Below are positions 44,462 to 54,919 of a DNA stretch of 64,000 nucleotides, piece after piece. Positions within the stretch are counted from its first letter, which is position 1, and each line of letters begins with the position of its first letter. The notes beneath the pieces were generated by a model that was not told the origin of the DNA, made no database searches, and was given only the letters and a program-made list of their open reading frames with translations. The translations under genes and the position numbers were made by a program. This DNA comes from Metapseudomonas otitidis (GTDB lineage: Bacteria > Pseudomonadota > Gammaproteobacteria > Pseudomonadales > Pseudomonadaceae): contig NZ_FOJP01000017.1 of NCBI RefSeq assembly GCF_900111835.1, positions 1-64,000 of the forward strand, read 5' to 3'.

Positions 44462-46780
44462 TTACTTCTTCTTGATCTGCTTGGCGTTGGCGAACAGCGA
44501 GGCCATGGCGTTGTTCGCCGGGGCCGCCTGCTGCTGGCGCGGGGCACCGCGATCAGGGCGCTGGCCGCCCTGCGGACGACCGCCGCCGCGCGGGCCCTCG
44601 ACCTTCTCGCCAGGGGTGTCGCTCATGCGCATGGACAGGCCGACGCGGTTGCGCGGGATGTCCACCTCCATGACCTTGACCTTGACGATGTCGCCGGCCT
44701 TGACCACCTCGTACGGGTCCTTGACGAACTTCTCCGACAGCGCGGAGATGTGCACCAGGCCGTCCTGGTGGACGCCGATGTCGACGAAGGCGCCGAAGTT
44801 GGTGACGTTGGTCACCACGCCTTCCAGCACCATGCCGGGCTTGAGGTCCTTGAGGCTCTCGACGCCGTCCTGGAACTCGGCGGTCTTGAACTCGGGGCGC
44901 GGGTCGCGGCCGGGCTTGTCCAGTTCCTTGAGGATGTCGGTGACGGTGGGCAGGCCGAAGGTCTCATCGGTGAACTTGGCCGGGTCCAGGCGCTTGAGGA
45001 AGCCCGAGTCGCCGATCAGGGTGCGGATGTCGCGGCCGGTGTCGGCGGCGATGCGCTGCACCAGCGGGTAGGTCTCCGGGTGCACGCCCGAGGCGTCCAG
45101 CGGGTTGTCGCCGCTCATCACGCGGAGGAAGCCGGCGGCCTGCTCGAAGGTCTTCTCGCCGAGGCGGCTGACCTTCTTCAGTTCGTCGCGGGTCTTGAAC
45201 GCGCCGTTGGCGTCACGGTAGGTGACGATGTTCTGCGCCAGGGTGCTGTTGAGGCCGGAGATGCGCGCCAGCAGGGCGGCGGAAGCGGTGTTCACGTCCA
45301 CGCCGACGGCGTTCACGCAGTCCTCGACCACGGCGTCCAGGCTGCGCGCCAGCTGCAGTTGTGACACGTCGTGCTGGTACTGGCCAACGCCGATGGATTT
45401 CGGATCGATCTTCACCAGCTCGGCCAGCGGGTCCTGCAGGCGGCGGGCGATGGAGACGGCGCCACGCAGGGACACGTCCAGCTCGGGGAATTCCTTGGCC
45501 GCCAGTTCCGAGGCGGAGTACACCGAGGCGCCGGCCTCGCTGACCATGATCTTGGTGAGCTTCAGGCCCGGCAGCTTGCGCACCAGCTCGCCGGCCAGCT
45601 TGTCGGTCTCGCGGCTGGCGGTGCCGTTGCCGATGGCGATCAGCTCGACGCCGTGCTTGGCGCAGAGCTTGCCGAGGGTGGCCAGGGTCTCGTCCCACTT
45701 GTTGTGGGGCACGTGGGGGTAGACGGTGGCGGTGTCCAGCAGCTTGCCGGTGGCATCCACCACGGCCACCTTGCAGCCGGTGCGCAGGCCCGGGTCCAGG
45801 CCCAGGGTGCAGCGCGGGCCGGCCGGGGCGGCCAGCAGCAGGTCATGCAGGTTGCGGGCGAAGACGTTGATCGCCTCGGTCTCGGCGGCTTCGCGCAGCT
45901 CGCCCAGCAGGTCGGTCTCCAGGTGGGTGTAGAGCTTGACCTTCCAGGTCCAGCGCACCACCTCGCCCAGCCACTTGTCGGCGGCGCGGCCCTGGTCCTT
46001 CACGCCGAAGCGCTCGCCGATCATCACCTCGCAGGGGTGCATGGTGCCCGGCAGCTCCTCGCCCACCTTCAGGGCGATGCTCAGCACGCCCTCGTTGCGC
46101 CCGCGGAAGATCGCCAGGGCACGGTGGGACGGCACGCCCTTGAGGGCTTCGTCGTGCTCGAAGTAGTCGCTGAACTTGGCGCCTTCCTGCTCCTTGCCGG
46201 CCACCAGGCGGGCGGACAGGGTGGCGTTGTCCTTGAGGTAGCTGCGCAGGCTGGCCAGCAGGGTGGCGTCCTCGGCGAAGCGCTCCATGAGGATGTACTT
46301 GGCGCCTTCCAGCACGGCCTTGGTGTCGGCGAAGCCCTTCTCGGCATCGATGAAGCGCGCGGCCTCGGCCTCCGGGGCCAGGCTCGGGTCGGCGAACAGC
46401 GCATCGGCCAGCTCGCCCAGGCCGGCTTCCAGGGCGATCTGGCCCTTGGTGCGGCGCTTCTGCTTGTAGGGGAGGTAGAGGTCTTCAAGGCGGGTCTTGG
46501 TGTCGGCCAGCTTGATCTCGCGGGCCAGTTCCGGAGTCAGCTTGCCCTGCTCCTCGATGCTGGCGAGGATCGCGCCACGGCGGTCCTCCATCTCGCGCAG
46601 GTAGCGCAGGCGCTCTTCCAGGGTGCGCAGCTGGGTGTCGTCCAGGCTGCCGGTGACTTCCTTCCGGTAACGGGCGATGAAGGGCACGGTGGAGCCCTCG
46701 TCGAGCAGGGCAACGGCGGCGGCGACTTGCTGCGGGCGTACACCCAGCTCTTCAGCGATACGGTTGTTGATGCTGTCCAT
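44462..46780 (-). CDS. tex: RNA-binding transcription accessory protein Tex
   Basis: A 772-residue Tex protein. It has the N-terminal helical region ([24 protein letters not shown] and [18 protein letters not shown]), a YqgF-type RNase H fold ([16 protein letters not shown]), tandem HhH units ([16 protein letters not shown]) and an S1 RNA-binding domain near 640-715 ([31 protein letters not shown]). The tail is rich in Gly, Arg and Gln. It links RNA and the transcription machinery and affects toxin and stress gene expression in other bacteria. The start MDSINNRI is chosen over an upstream frame extension. Divergent from ompR. Confidence 0.96.
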   Translation of the reverse strand: MDSINNRIAEELGVRPQQVAAAVALLDEGSTVPFIARYRKEVTGSLDDTQLRTLEERLRYLREMEDRRGAILASIEEQGKLTPELAREIKLADTKTRLEDLYLPYKQKRRTKGQIALEAGLGELADALFADPSLAPEAEAARFIDAEKGFADTKAVLEGAKYILMERFAEDATLLASLRSYLKDNATLSARLVAGKEQEGAKFSDYFEHDEALKGVPSHRALAIFRGRNEGVLSIALKVGEELPGTMHPCEVMIGERFGVKDQGRAADKWLGEVVRWTWKVKLYTHLETDLLGELREAAETEAINVFARNLHDLLLAAPAGPRCTLGLDPGLRTGCKVAVVDATGKLLDTATVYPHVPHNKWDETLATLGKLCAKHGVELIAIGNGTASRETDKLAGELVRKLPGLKLTKIMVSEAGASVYSASELAAKEFPELDVSLRGAVSIARRLQDPLAELVKIDPKSIGVGQYQHDVSQLQLARSLDAVVEDCVNAVGVDVNTASAALLARISGLNSTLAQNIVTYRDANGAFKTRDELKKVSRLGEKTFEQAAGFLRVMSGDNPLDASGVHPETYPLVQRIAADTGRDIRTLIGDSGFLKRLDPAKFTDETFGLPTVTDILKELDKPGRDPRPEFKTAEFQDGVESLKDLKPGMVLEGVVTNVTNFGAFVDIGVHQDGLVHISALSEKFVKDPYEVVKAGDIVKVKVMEVDIPRNRVGLSMRMSDTPGEKVEGPRGGGRPQGGQRPDRGAPRQQQAAPANNAMASLFANAKQIKKK

Positions 46781-46971
46781 TGAGAAAAAACACACCTGTA
46801 AGCAACGGAAGAACCGGCCGGCAAGGGCCCGGCCGGGCAAAAGAGCGGCGCATTATAAACACCGGCCCGCGCCGGCCAGGGAACCGTTGGGGGAAAAATC
46901 TGCTAACAATGGACGGGCCGCCGCACCGGTGGCCTGAGCGATAATGCCGCGCCGAAGAATCTGGAGTGACC

Positions 46972-47703
46972 ATGAGCAGCATCCCCAACGCCGAGGGTGA
47001 AAAGATCCTGATCGTCGACGACGACGCGCGCCTGCGCCGTCTGCTCGAACGCTTCTTCGAGGAACAGGGCTACCGCGTGCGCGCGGTGGAAAACGTCGAG
47101 CAGATGGACCGCCTGCTGGCCCGCGAGCTCTTCCACCTGCTGGTGCTGGACCTGATGCTGCCTGGCGAGGACGGCCTCTCCGCCTGCCGCCGCCTGCGCG
47201 CCTCGAACAACCAGGTGCCGATCATCATGCTCACCGCCAAGGGCGACGAATCCAGCCGCATCCAGGGCCTGGAGCTGGGCGCCGACGACTACCTGGCCAA
47301 GCCCTTCAACCCGCGCGAGCTGCTGGCCCGGGTCAAGGCCGTGCTGCGCCGCCAGGCGCCCCAGGTGCCGGGCGCGCCGTCCAGCGAGGACGAGGTGGTC
47401 AGCTTCGGCGAGTACGAGCTGTCCCTGGCCACCCGCGAGCTCAAGCGCGGCGATGACGTGCACATGCTCACCACCGGCGAGTTCGCCGTGCTCAAGGCCC
47501 TGGTCCAGCACGCCCGCGAACCGCTGACCCGCGACAAGCTGATGAACCTGGCCCGTGGCCGCGAGTGGGACGCCCTGGAGCGCTCCATCGACGTGCAGAT
47601 CTCGCGCCTGCGCCGGCTGATCGAACCCGACCCGTCCAAGCCGCGCTACATCCAGACCGTCTGGGGCGTCGGCTACGTCTTCGTGCCGGACGGCAACAAG
47701 TGA
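46972..47703 (+). CDS. amgR: OmpR/AmgR-type response regulator
   Basis: A 243-residue response regulator. The receiver domain has Asp16-Asp18 and phospho-Asp60 (VLDLMLPGEDG); a winged-helix DNA-binding domain follows (TTGEFAVLKALVQHAREPLTRDKLM...WDALERSIDVQISRLRRLIE...YIQTVWGVGYVF). GGAG (46963-46966) sets the start at 46972 rather than the GTG six bases earlier. It works with the kinase 57 bases downstream. In P. aeruginosa this pair (AmgRS, OmpR/EnvZ) controls membrane stress and aminoglycoside tolerance. Confidence 0.93.
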   Translation: MSSIPNAEGEKILIVDDDARLRRLLERFFEEQGYRVRAVENVEQMDRLLARELFHLLVLDLMLPGEDGLSACRRLRASNNQVPIIMLTAKGDESSRIQGLELGADDYLAKPFNPRELLARVKAVLRRQAPQVPGAPSSEDEVVSFGEYELSLATRELKRGDDVHMLTTGEFAVLKALVQHAREPLTRDKLMNLARGREWDALERSIDVQISRLRRLIEPDPSKPRYIQTVWGVGYVFVPDGNK

Positions 47704-47759
47704 ACCTTCCCGCCGCGCGCCCCCCGCGCGGCACGTCCGCCCCCGGCACCCGCCCGCCC

Positions 47760-49073
47760 ATGAAAGCGCCCTACTGGTTCCCGCAGAGCTTCTTCTCCCG
47801 CACCCTCTGGCTGGTGCTCATCGTCGTGCTGTTCTCCAAGGCGCTGACCCTGGTGTACCTGATGATGAACGAGGACGTGCTGGTGGACCGCCAGTACAGC
47901 CACGGCGCGGCGCTGACCCTGCGTGCCTACTGGGCCGCCAGCGAGGGCGAGCGCGACCAGCTGGCCCGCGCCGCCGGCCTGGCCCGGGTGAGCCAGGAGG
48001 ACGTGCCACAGACAGAACAGCACTGGCCCTACAGCGAGATCTTCGAACGGCAGATGCAGACCGAACTGGGCCCGCAGACCGAAGTCCGCCTGCGCGCCAA
48101 GAGCCCGCCGGCGCTCTGGGTCCATGCTCCCAGCCTCGGCCCGGACTGGGTGCGCATCCCGCTCTACCCGCACCCGCTGCGCGGCCAGCGCATCTGGAGC
48201 GTGCTCGGCTGGTTCCTCGGCATCGGCCTGCTGTCCACCGCCGCCGCCTGGATCTTCGTGCGCCAGCTCAACGCCCCGCTCAAGCGCCTGGTGTTCGCCG
48301 CCCGCCACCTCGGCCAGGGCCGCAGCGTGCGCCTGCCGGTGAGCGACACGCCCAGCGAGATGACCGAGGTGTACCGCGCCTTCAACCAGATGGCCGAGGA
48401 CGTCGAGCAGGCCGCCCGCGAGCGCGAGCTGATGCTGGCCGGCGTCTCCCATGACCTGCGCACGCCGCTGACCCGCCTGCGGCTGTCCCTGGAGCTGATG
48501 AGCGCCGACTCGGAGCTGACCGAGGACATGGTCCGCGACATCGAGGACATGGACGCCATCCTCGACCAGTTCCTCGCCTTCATCCGCGATGGCCGCGACG
48601 AACGCGTGGAGGAAATGGACCTGGGCGAACTGGTGCGCGAGGTGGTGGCGCCCTACAACCAGCAGGAGGAACAGGTGCGCCTGTGCCTGGAGCCGGTGCC
48701 GCCGGTACCGCTGCGCCGGGTGTCGATGAAGCGCCTGCTCGCCAACCTCATCGAGAACGCCCTGCGCTACGGCAACAACGGCGTGGAAGTGGCGGCCTAC
48801 GTGGCCGGCGACCACGCTGCGCCCTACGTGGTGCTGAGCGTGCTGGACCGCGGCCAGGGCATCGACCCGGCCGAGCTGGGCGACATCTTCAACCCCTTCA
48901 TCCGCGGCGACCGCGCCCGGGGCGGCAAGGGCACCGGCCTGGGGCTGGCCATCGTGAAGCGCATCGCCGCCCAGCACGGCGGCAGCGTCGAGCTGCGCAA
49001 CCGCTCCGGCGGCGGCCTGGAAGCCCGCGTCTGCCTGCCCCTGGGGCTGCTGCTGCCGCGCGACGCAGCCTGA
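47760..49073 (+). CDS. amgS: EnvZ/AmgS-type sensor histidine kinase
   Basis: A 437-residue inner-membrane kinase. Two helices (about 14-36 and 147-168) flank a periplasmic domain of about 110 residues. HAMP is next (LNAPLKRLVFAARHLGQG), then the H-box GVSHDLRTPLTRLRL with His231 and an ATPase domain (N box LIENALRYGNN, DRGQGI, GLGLAIV). It starts with ATG at 47760; an open frame extending back into amgR is ignored. Same transcript as amgR. Confidence 0.93.
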   Translation: MKAPYWFPQSFFSRTLWLVLIVVLFSKALTLVYLMMNEDVLVDRQYSHGAALTLRAYWAASEGERDQLARAAGLARVSQEDVPQTEQHWPYSEIFERQMQTELGPQTEVRLRAKSPPALWVHAPSLGPDWVRIPLYPHPLRGQRIWSVLGWFLGIGLLSTAAAWIFVRQLNAPLKRLVFAARHLGQGRSVRLPVSDTPSEMTEVYRAFNQMAEDVEQAARERELMLAGVSHDLRTPLTRLRLSLELMSADSELTEDMVRDIEDMDAILDQFLAFIRDGRDERVEEMDLGELVREVVAPYNQQEEQVRLCLEPVPPVPLRRVSMKRLLANLIENALRYGNNGVEVAAYVAGDHAAPYVVLSVLDRGQGIDPAELGDIFNPFIRGDRARGGKGTGLGLAIVKRIAAQHGGSVELRNRSGGGLEARVCLPLGLLLPRDAA

Positions 49074-49088
49074 GTCCACCCCACCGCA

Positions 49089-49116
49089 GCCCCGGGTCGC
49101 CTGGCCGGCCCGGGGC
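49089..49116 (+). terminator. Hairpin after amgRS
   Basis: GCCCCGGG (49089-49096) pairs with CCCGGGGC (49109-49116) around a 12-base GC-rich loop that can extend the stem. It is 16 bases after the amgS stop and lacks a T-run, so it is a moderate candidate for the end of the transcript. Confidence 0.45.
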
Positions 49117-49235
49117 CCGCCTGCCTTCTGTCGACGCGCCGCAACGGCGCTCATTTCGATAGTGTCACTTTGCCCTGATCCACGTACTCTAGGCGCCCTG
49201 AACCCTGCCCAGCCCTGCGTCGACAAGAGGCCCCC

Positions 49236-52200
49236 ATGCCCGACGCCCACGCCCTTGCGCCCCGATGGACCTGGTGGGTGCCCTTGCCCCTGCTGCACCT
49301 GGCCACCTGGATGTCGCTGGGCACCCAGATTTCGGGCGGTGTCGCGCTCTGGTACCTGCCATTCGCCCTCGGCCTGGTGCTGACCCTCTGGTGGGGCCCC
49401 CGGGTACTGGCCAGCGTCTACCTCAACGCCCTCGCGAGCATCCCGCTGTGGGGGCTGGACTGGCACCTGGCACCGTTTTACGCCCTGCCCGAAACCCTCT
49501 CCATCGGCGTCGCCTGGCTGCTGTTGCGCCGGCACCAGGCCGAGGCCGGCCTGCCGGACTTCGCCAGCCTGCTGCGCTTCATGCTGCTGGGCGTGCTGGT
49601 GCCGGTGACCCTGGTCAGCCTCGGCGTCCAGGCCAGCCTGCTGGCCACCAGCGTCATCACCCGCCAGGCCTGGCTGCTGGCCAGCCTGCAGATGTGGATG
49701 GGCGACAGCCTCACCACCCTGGTGCTGAGCCTGCCGCTGCTGGTCTACGGCACCCCCTGGCTGCGCCGCAACGGCTGGGCGCTCGGCGTCTACGAGCCGC
49801 TGCCGGAGGCCATCCGCCGCCTGCCGCCCTGGCCCGTCCTGCTGCTGCCGGCGGTGGCCTTGCCACTGCTGATGGCGGTGATGCCGCTGCCCATGACCCT
49901 GCCGGTGATCGGCCTGGCGATCCTCGGCCTGGCCCTCGGCTGGGGCTTCAGCGGCGCACTCTGGGGCGCGGTGGTCACCACCATCAGCGTGCTGGCGCTG
50001 CCGGCCCTGCGCGAGCTCGGCGAGGCCAGCCAGTGGCTGGAGACGCGGCGCATCGAGCTGCAGTTCAGCGTGTTGCTGCTGATGGTCTCCGCCCTGCTGG
50101 TGGGCCGCAGCCTCAGCGACCTGCGCCTGAACCTGCGGCGCCGCGCCGAGATGCAGCGCGAGCTGGCCATGACCAGCCTGGCCATGGAGGCGACCCCGCT
50201 GGGCGTCACCATCGCCGATGCCCGTGACCCCGACTTCCCGCTGATCTACTGCAACAGCGCCTTCGAGCGCATCACCGGCTACCGCCGCGAAGATGCCCTC
50301 GGCCGCAACTGCCGCTTCCTCGTCGGGCACGACCGCAACCAGCCCGCCCTGCGGTACCTGCGCGCCGCCATCGAGCAGGGCAAGCCGACCCAGGCGATCC
50401 TGCGCAACTACCGCAAGGACGGCAGCCTGTTCTGGAACGAGGTGACCCTGGCGCCGATGCGCGACGGCGAGGGCATCAGCCACTTCGTCGCCCTGCAGCA
50501 CGACGTCAGCACCCGCGAGCTGCTGGCCGAGGAGCTGGCCATGCGCCGCGAGGAACTGCTGCGCCAGACCCACCTGCTGAGCCAGACCGAAGCCATCGCC
50601 GACCTCGGCGGCTGGGTGCTGCAGCTGCCGGCACGCACGCTGTTCTGGAGCGAGGGCACCTTCCGCATCTTCGACCTCGACCCCGCCGACGGCGCCCCCA
50701 GCTTCGAACGGGTGCTGGAGTTCTTCGACGCCGCCAGCCGCCAGCAGGCCGAAGCCACCCTGCAGCGGGTGCAGGAGACCGGCACCCCCTTCGACCTGGA
50801 GCTGCGCATCACCAGCGCCAAGGGCATTCCGCGCACCCTGCGCTTCAAGGGCCTGGCCGAGAGCGACGGCGACCAGGTGATGCGCATCTACGGTGCGGTG
50901 CAGGATCTCACCGAGCAGAAGCGCACCGAACGCCGCCAGCGCGAGCGCGACGAGCACCTGCACCTGTTCTTCGAAGCCCCGCTGATGGGCATGGCCCTGT
51001 GCTCGCCGGAACAGGGCTGGCAGGAAGTGAACTTCAAGCTGTGCAGCATCCTCGGGCGCTCCCGCGAGCAGTTGCAGGGCCACGACTGGATGAGCATCAC
51101 CCACCCGGACGACCGCCCCCAGGAAAGCGAGCTGCTGGTGGAGCTGCGCCAGGGCCTGCGCGACGGCTACGAACTGGACAAGCGCTTCCTGCGCCCGGAC
51201 GGCAGCGCGGTGGACACCCGCGTCAACGTCCGTGGCGTGCGCGATGCCGAGGGCCGGCTGTACGCCCTGCTGATCCTGGTGGAGGACGTCAGCGCCCGGC
51301 GCGAGGCCGAGGACCGCTACCGCGTGCTGGTGGAACACGCCCCCGAGGCGATCCTGGTGTTCGACCTGGAACGCGGCATCACCGATGCAAACGAGAACGC
51401 CGCGCGGCTCTACGGCCTGCCCCGCGAGCAGCTGCTCGGGCGCATGCCCGACAGCTTCAGCCCGCCCTACCAGGCCGACGGGCGCAGCTCCCAGGAGGTC
51501 GGCCGCGCCCACGCCCGCGCCGCCCTGGCCGGCGAAGCGCCGCTTTTCGAGTGGCTGATGCGCGACTTCGCCGGGCGCGTGCGCCCCTGCGAGGTGCGTC
51601 TGGTGCGCCTGCCGGGCCGCGACCGGCAGTTGATCCGCCTGAGCATCACCGACATCTCCGAGCGCCAGCGCTACCAGCGCGAGATCGAGCGCCTGGCCTA
51701 CAGCGACGAACTCACCGGCCTGCCCAACCGCCGCCTGCTGCTGGACCGCCTGCAGCACGCCATGGCCCGCGAGGTTCGCGACAGCCGCTTCGGTGCGTTG
51801 CTGTTCATCGACCTGGACCACTTCAAGACCGTCAACGACAGCCTCGGCCACCCGGTGGGCGACGCCCTGCTGCGGGAGGTCACCGCTCGCCTGGCCGGAT
51901 GCCTGCGCGCCGAGGACACCTTGGCGCGGCTGGGCGGCGACGAGTTCGTGGTGCTGTTGGAGGCCCTGGCACCGGAGGCCGACGGTGCGGCCGACCACGC
52001 CGCCGAGGTGGGCGCCAAGCTGCTGCAGAGCCTGCGCGGCAGCTACCGCGTGGGCGAGCATGAGCTGGCGGTCAGCGCCAGCATCGGCATCGCCCTGCAT
52101 CCCTTCGACGGCCAGGGCGCCGCCGACGTGCTCAAGCAGGCCGACACCGCCATGTACCGGGCCAAGCAGGGCGGGCGCAATGCGCTGCACTTCTTCGCCC

Positions 52201-53012
52201 CGGCCATGCAGGCCGCCATCGACCAGCGCCTGCAACTACAGAGCGACCTGCGCCAGGCCCTGGCGCGGGGCCAGCTGTTCCTGGAATTCCAGCCGCAGCT
52301 GGAACTGGCCGGCGGCCAGGTGGTGGGCGCCGAGGCGCTGCTGCGCTGGCGCACGCCCAGCCGCGGCGTGGTGTCACCGGCGCAGTTCATCCCCCTGGCG
52401 GAAGAGACCGGTCTGATCCTCGAACTGGGCAACTGGGTGCTGGATCAGGCCTGCGCCAACCTCGCCCAGTGGCTGCCGCACCGGCCCGCCCTGGTGCTGG
52501 CGATCAACATCAGCCCCCGCGACCTGCGACAGCCGGACTTCGTCGAGCGGGTCCGCGACTGCCTGCAACGTCACGGCGTACCGGCCCATGCGCTGGAGCT
52601 GGAGATCACCGAAGGCAGCCTGATGGAGGACGTGGAACGCTGCATCGCCGCCATGCTGGAGCTGAAGCAGCTGGGGGTGCGCTTCGCCATCGACGACTTC
52701 GGCACCGGCTACTCCTCGCTGATCTACCTCAAGCGCCTGCCGCTGGACCGGCTGAAGATCGACCGCAGCTTCGTCGAGGGGCTGGAGCAAGAGGGCAGCG
52801 ACGCGGCACTGGTGGAGACCATTCTCGCCATCGGCCGCAACCTGGGCCTGGAATGCGTGGCCGAAGGCATCGAGGCGGACGCCCAGTACCAGTCCCTGCG
52901 CCGTCTGGGCTGTGCCCTGGGCCAGGGCTTTCACATCAGCGAGCCGCTGGACGGGCCGGCCTTCCTGGCCTGGCTGCAGCGCCGCGAGCGCGCCCTGGCC
53001 GACTCGGCCTGA
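49236..53012 (+). CDS. MASE1-LOV-PAS-GGDEF-EAL c-di-GMP enzyme, likely blue-light sensor
   Basis: A 1258-residue membrane protein. Residues about 10-300 form a MASE1-like multi-helix sensor. A PAS domain near 320-430 has the full LOV signature: GRNCRFL with adduct Cys359, then Asn391 (NYRKDG), Asn401 (FWN) and Gln421 (ALQHD). Their spacing matches plant phototropin LOV2. Three more PAS domains (about 450-815) precede a GGDEF domain (motif 900-904, with an RAED inhibitory site exactly five residues before it) and an EAL domain (EALLRW at 1033, DDFGTGYSS present). Both catalytic halves look intact. It stands alone, convergent with rimK. Net output (making or breaking c-di-GMP) cannot be read from the sequence. 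Confidence 0.9.
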   Translation: MPDAHALAPRWTWWVPLPLLHLATWMSLGTQISGGVALWYLPFALGLVLTLWWGPRVLASVYLNALASIPLWGLDWHLAPFYALPETLSIGVAWLLLRRHQAEAGLPDFASLLRFMLLGVLVPVTLVSLGVQASLLATSVITRQAWLLASLQMWMGDSLTTLVLSLPLLVYGTPWLRRNGWALGVYEPLPEAIRRLPPWPVLLLPAVALPLLMAVMPLPMTLPVIGLAILGLALGWGFSGALWGAVVTTISVLALPALRELGEASQWLETRRIELQFSVLLLMVSALLVGRSLSDLRLNLRRRAEMQRELAMTSLAMEATPLGVTIADARDPDFPLIYCNSAFERITGYRREDALGRNCRFLVGHDRNQPALRYLRAAIEQGKPTQAILRNYRKDGSLFWNEVTLAPMRDGEGISHFVALQHDVSTRELLAEELAMRREELLRQTHLLSQTEAIADLGGWVLQLPARTLFWSEGTFRIFDLDPADGAPSFERVLEFFDAASRQQAEATLQRVQETGTPFDLELRITSAKGIPRTLRFKGLAESDGDQVMRIYGAVQDLTEQKRTERRQRERDEHLHLFFEAPLMGMALCSPEQGWQEVNFKLCSILGRSREQLQGHDWMSITHPDDRPQESELLVELRQGLRDGYELDKRFLRPDGSAVDTRVNVRGVRDAEGRLYALLILVEDVSARREAEDRYRVLVEHAPEAILVFDLERGITDANENAARLYGLPREQLLGRMPDSFSPPYQADGRSSQEVGRAHARAALAGEAPLFEWLMRDFAGRVRPCEVRLVRLPGRDRQLIRLSITDISERQRYQREIERLAYSDELTGLPNRRLLLDRLQHAMAREVRDSRFGALLFIDLDHFKTVNDSLGHPVGDALLREVTARLAGCLRAEDTLARLGGDEFVVLLEALAPEADGAADHAAEVGAKLLQSLRGSYRVGEHELAVSASIGIALHPFDGQGAADVLKQADTAMYRAKQGGRNALHFFAPAMQAAIDQRLQLQSDLRQALARGQLFLEFQPQLELAGGQVVGAEALLRWRTPSRGVVSPAQFIPLAEETGLILELGNWVLDQACANLAQWLPHRPALVLAINISPRDLRQPDFVERVRDCLQRHGVPAHALELEITEGSLMEDVERCIAAMLELKQLGVRFAIDDFGTGYSSLIYLKRLPLDRLKIDRSFVEGLEQEGSDAALVETILAIGRNLGLECVAEGIEADAQYQSLRRLGCALGQGFHISEPLDGPAFLAWLQRRERALADSA

Positions 53013-53030
53013 GGAACGGCTGGACGGGCC

Positions 53031-53936
53031 TCAGCCCTTGCCCTTGGTGCGGGTGAGGTTGGGGCCGGCGTGCTTTTCCAGGTGCTCGATGATGATGCCG
53101 GCGACGTCCTTGCCGGTGGTGGTCTCGATGCCCTCCAGCCCCGGCGAGGAGTTCACCTCCATCACCAGCGGGCCGTGGTTGGAGCGCAGGATGTCCACCC
53201 CGGCCACCGACAGGCCCATGACCTTGGCCGCGCGGATCGCGGTCATGCGCTCCTCGGGGGTGATCTTGATCAGGCTGGCGGTGCCGCCCCGGTGCAGGTT
53301 GGAGCGGAACTCGCCGGGCTTGGCCTGGCGCATCATCGCGGCGATCACCTTGTCGCCCACCACGAAGCAGCGGATGTCGGCGCCACCGGCTTCGCGGATG
53401 TACTCCTGCACCATGATGTTCTGCTTCAACCCCATGAAGGCCTCGATCACCGATTCGGCAGCCTTCTCCGTCTCGCACAGCACCACGCCGATGCCCTGGG
53501 TGCCTTCCAGCACCTTGATCACCAGCGGGGCGCCGTTGACCATGCGGATCAGGTCGGGGATATCGTCCGGCGAGTGGGCGAAGCCGGTCACCGGCAGGCC
53601 GATGCCCTTGCGCGAAAGCAGTTGCAGGGAGCGCAGCTTGTCCCGCGAACGGGAGATGGCGACGGACTCGTTGAGCGGGTAGACCCCCATCATCTCGAAC
53701 TGCCGCAACACGGCGCAGCCGTAGAAGGTGACCGAGGCGCCGATGCGCGGGATCACCGCGTCGAAGCCCTCCAGGGCACGGCCACGGTAGTGGATCTGCG
53801 GCTTGTGGCTGGCGATGTTCATGTAGGCCCGCAGGGTGTCGATGACCACCATCTCGTGACCGCGCTGCTGGCCGGCCTCCACCAGACGACGGGTCGAATA
53901 CAGACGCGGGTTGCGCGACAGCACGGCAATCTTCAT
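53031..53936 (-). CDS. rimK: Ribosomal protein S6-glutamate ligase
   Basis: A 301-residue ATP-grasp ligase that adds glutamates to the C-terminus of ribosomal protein S6. It has [29 protein letters not shown], the ATP-grasp [10 protein letters not shown]...[13 protein letters not shown], and [13 protein letters not shown] with metal ligands. It overlaps rimB by 4 bases (ATGA). In P. fluorescens RimK activity is reported to respond to c-di-GMP and to partner proteins RimA and RimB; a rimA gene is not adjacent here. Confidence 0.95.
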   Translation of the reverse strand: MKIAVLSRNPRLYSTRRLVEAGQQRGHEMVVIDTLRAYMNIASHKPQIHYRGRALEGFDAVIPRIGASVTFYGCAVLRQFEMMGVYPLNESVAISRSRDKLRSLQLLSRKGIGLPVTGFAHSPDDIPDLIRMVNGAPLVIKVLEGTQGIGVVLCETEKAAESVIEAFMGLKQNIMVQEYIREAGGADIRCFVVGDKVIAAMMRQAKPGEFRSNLHRGGTASLIKITPEERMTAIRAAKVMGLSVAGVDILRSNHGPLVMEVNSSPGLEGIETTTGKDVAGIIIEHLEKHAGPNLTRTKGKG

Positions 53937-54409
53937 TGGGCACCTGGTAGGGAATCGAACGCCGGCAGGGTCGGCTTGTCCTGTACGTAGCTGAGGGCGG
54001 GGTTGACCACCAGTTGCCCGTCCACCAGGGCCTTGGAGCCGATGAGCACGCGGTAGCGCATGGCCTTGCGGCAGGCGAGGGTGAACTCGATGGGCCAGGC
54101 GCGATCGCCCAGCACCACGGTGGTGCTGATGACGTAGCGGCTCTGGGCCTGGCCGTTGGAACTCTTGATCGTGCGCACCGAGACCAGCCGCGCCTCGCAG
54201 CGGTGGCGCCGCTGCACCAGGGTGCCCAGGTGCGCGGTGAAGCGCACCCAGCGCTCGCCATCGCGCTCGAAGGGCACGATGTCGCTGGCGTGCAGGCTGG
54301 AGGTGCTCGCCCCGGTGTCGACCTTCGCTCGCAGACCGACCATGCCGAGCTCCGGCAGGGCGATCCATTCACGCAGGCCGACCACGGAGAGGTGATCGAA
54401 GGTCTTCAC
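53933..54409 (-). CDS. rimB: RimB-type retropepsin-like protease
   Basis: A 158-residue protein with the aspartic protease motif [14 protein letters not shown] (Asp31-Thr-Gly) and a second beta hairpin typical of the retropepsin-like 'ATP-dependent zinc protease' family. The name RimB comes from the P. fluorescens rimABK operon, where it works with RimK on modified ribosomal protein S6. First gene of the rimB-rimK pair; its start lies opposite the hslR leader. Confidence 0.88.
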   Translation of the reverse strand: MKTFDHLSVVGLREWIALPELGMVGLRAKVDTGASTSSLHASDIVPFERDGERWVRFTAHLGTLVQRRHRCEARLVSVRTIKSSNGQAQSRYVISTTVVLGDRAWPIEFTLACRKAMRYRVLIGSKALVDGQLVVNPALSYVQDKPTLPAFDSLPGAQ

Positions 54410-54522
54410 GGCGGGGATTCCGGTAGAGTTGCCGGCATTCTAGATGGGCCGTGTGACAACTGCATCCGCCACCGGCCGACGATGTGCGGGCGCCCGCAGG
54501 GTGCCCCGGAGGGAAAGCAACG

Positions 54523-54918
54523 ATGCGCGAGAAAGACGACGACAAGGTGCGCCTGGACAAGTGGCTCTGGGCCGCGCGCTTCTACAAGACCCGCGCCCTG
54601 GCCAAGGAGGCCATCGAGGGCGGCAAGGTCCATCACCGGGGCGAGCGCTGCAAGCCGGGCAAGGAGCCACGGATCGGCGACGAGTACGTGATCCGCACCG
54701 GCTTCGACGAACGCACCGTGGTGGTTCGTGCCCTGTCGATGGTGCGCCGGGGCGCGCCCGAGGCCCAGGCGCTGTACGAAGAGACGGCGGACAGCATCGC
54801 CCGTCGTGAAGAAGCGGCCGCCCTGCGCAAGGCCGGGGCCTTGGGGGTGCAGACCGACGGACGGCCCACCAAGAAGCAGCGCCGGCAGATCCATTCCCTG
54901 CGCGGCGCCGCCGAGTAG
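54523..54918 (+). CDS. hslR: Heat-shock protein Hsp15 (ribosome-associated)
   Basis: A 131-residue S4-domain protein ([32 protein letters not shown]). Hsp15 binds free 50S subunits that carry a stuck nascent chain and helps tRNA transfer in quality control. The C-terminus is basic ([13 protein letters not shown]). GGAGGGA precedes the ATG. It ends one base before the convergent PAP2 gene. Together with hslO nearby, it forms a heat-shock neighbourhood conserved in Pseudomonas. Confidence 0.94.
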   Translation: MREKDDDKVRLDKWLWAARFYKTRALAKEAIEGGKVHHRGERCKPGKEPRIGDEYVIRTGFDERTVVVRALSMVRRGAPEAQALYEETADSIARREEAAALRKAGALGVQTDGRPTKKQRRQIHSLRGAAE

Positions 54919-54919
54919 G

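Noticed and set aside
47673-52235. 1520-codon antisense frame over amgS and the LOV-GGDEF-EAL gene
   Set aside because: Shadow of high-GC coding sequence. Composition is Ala/Gly/Gln/His-rich without motifs, and both sense genes have clear domains.
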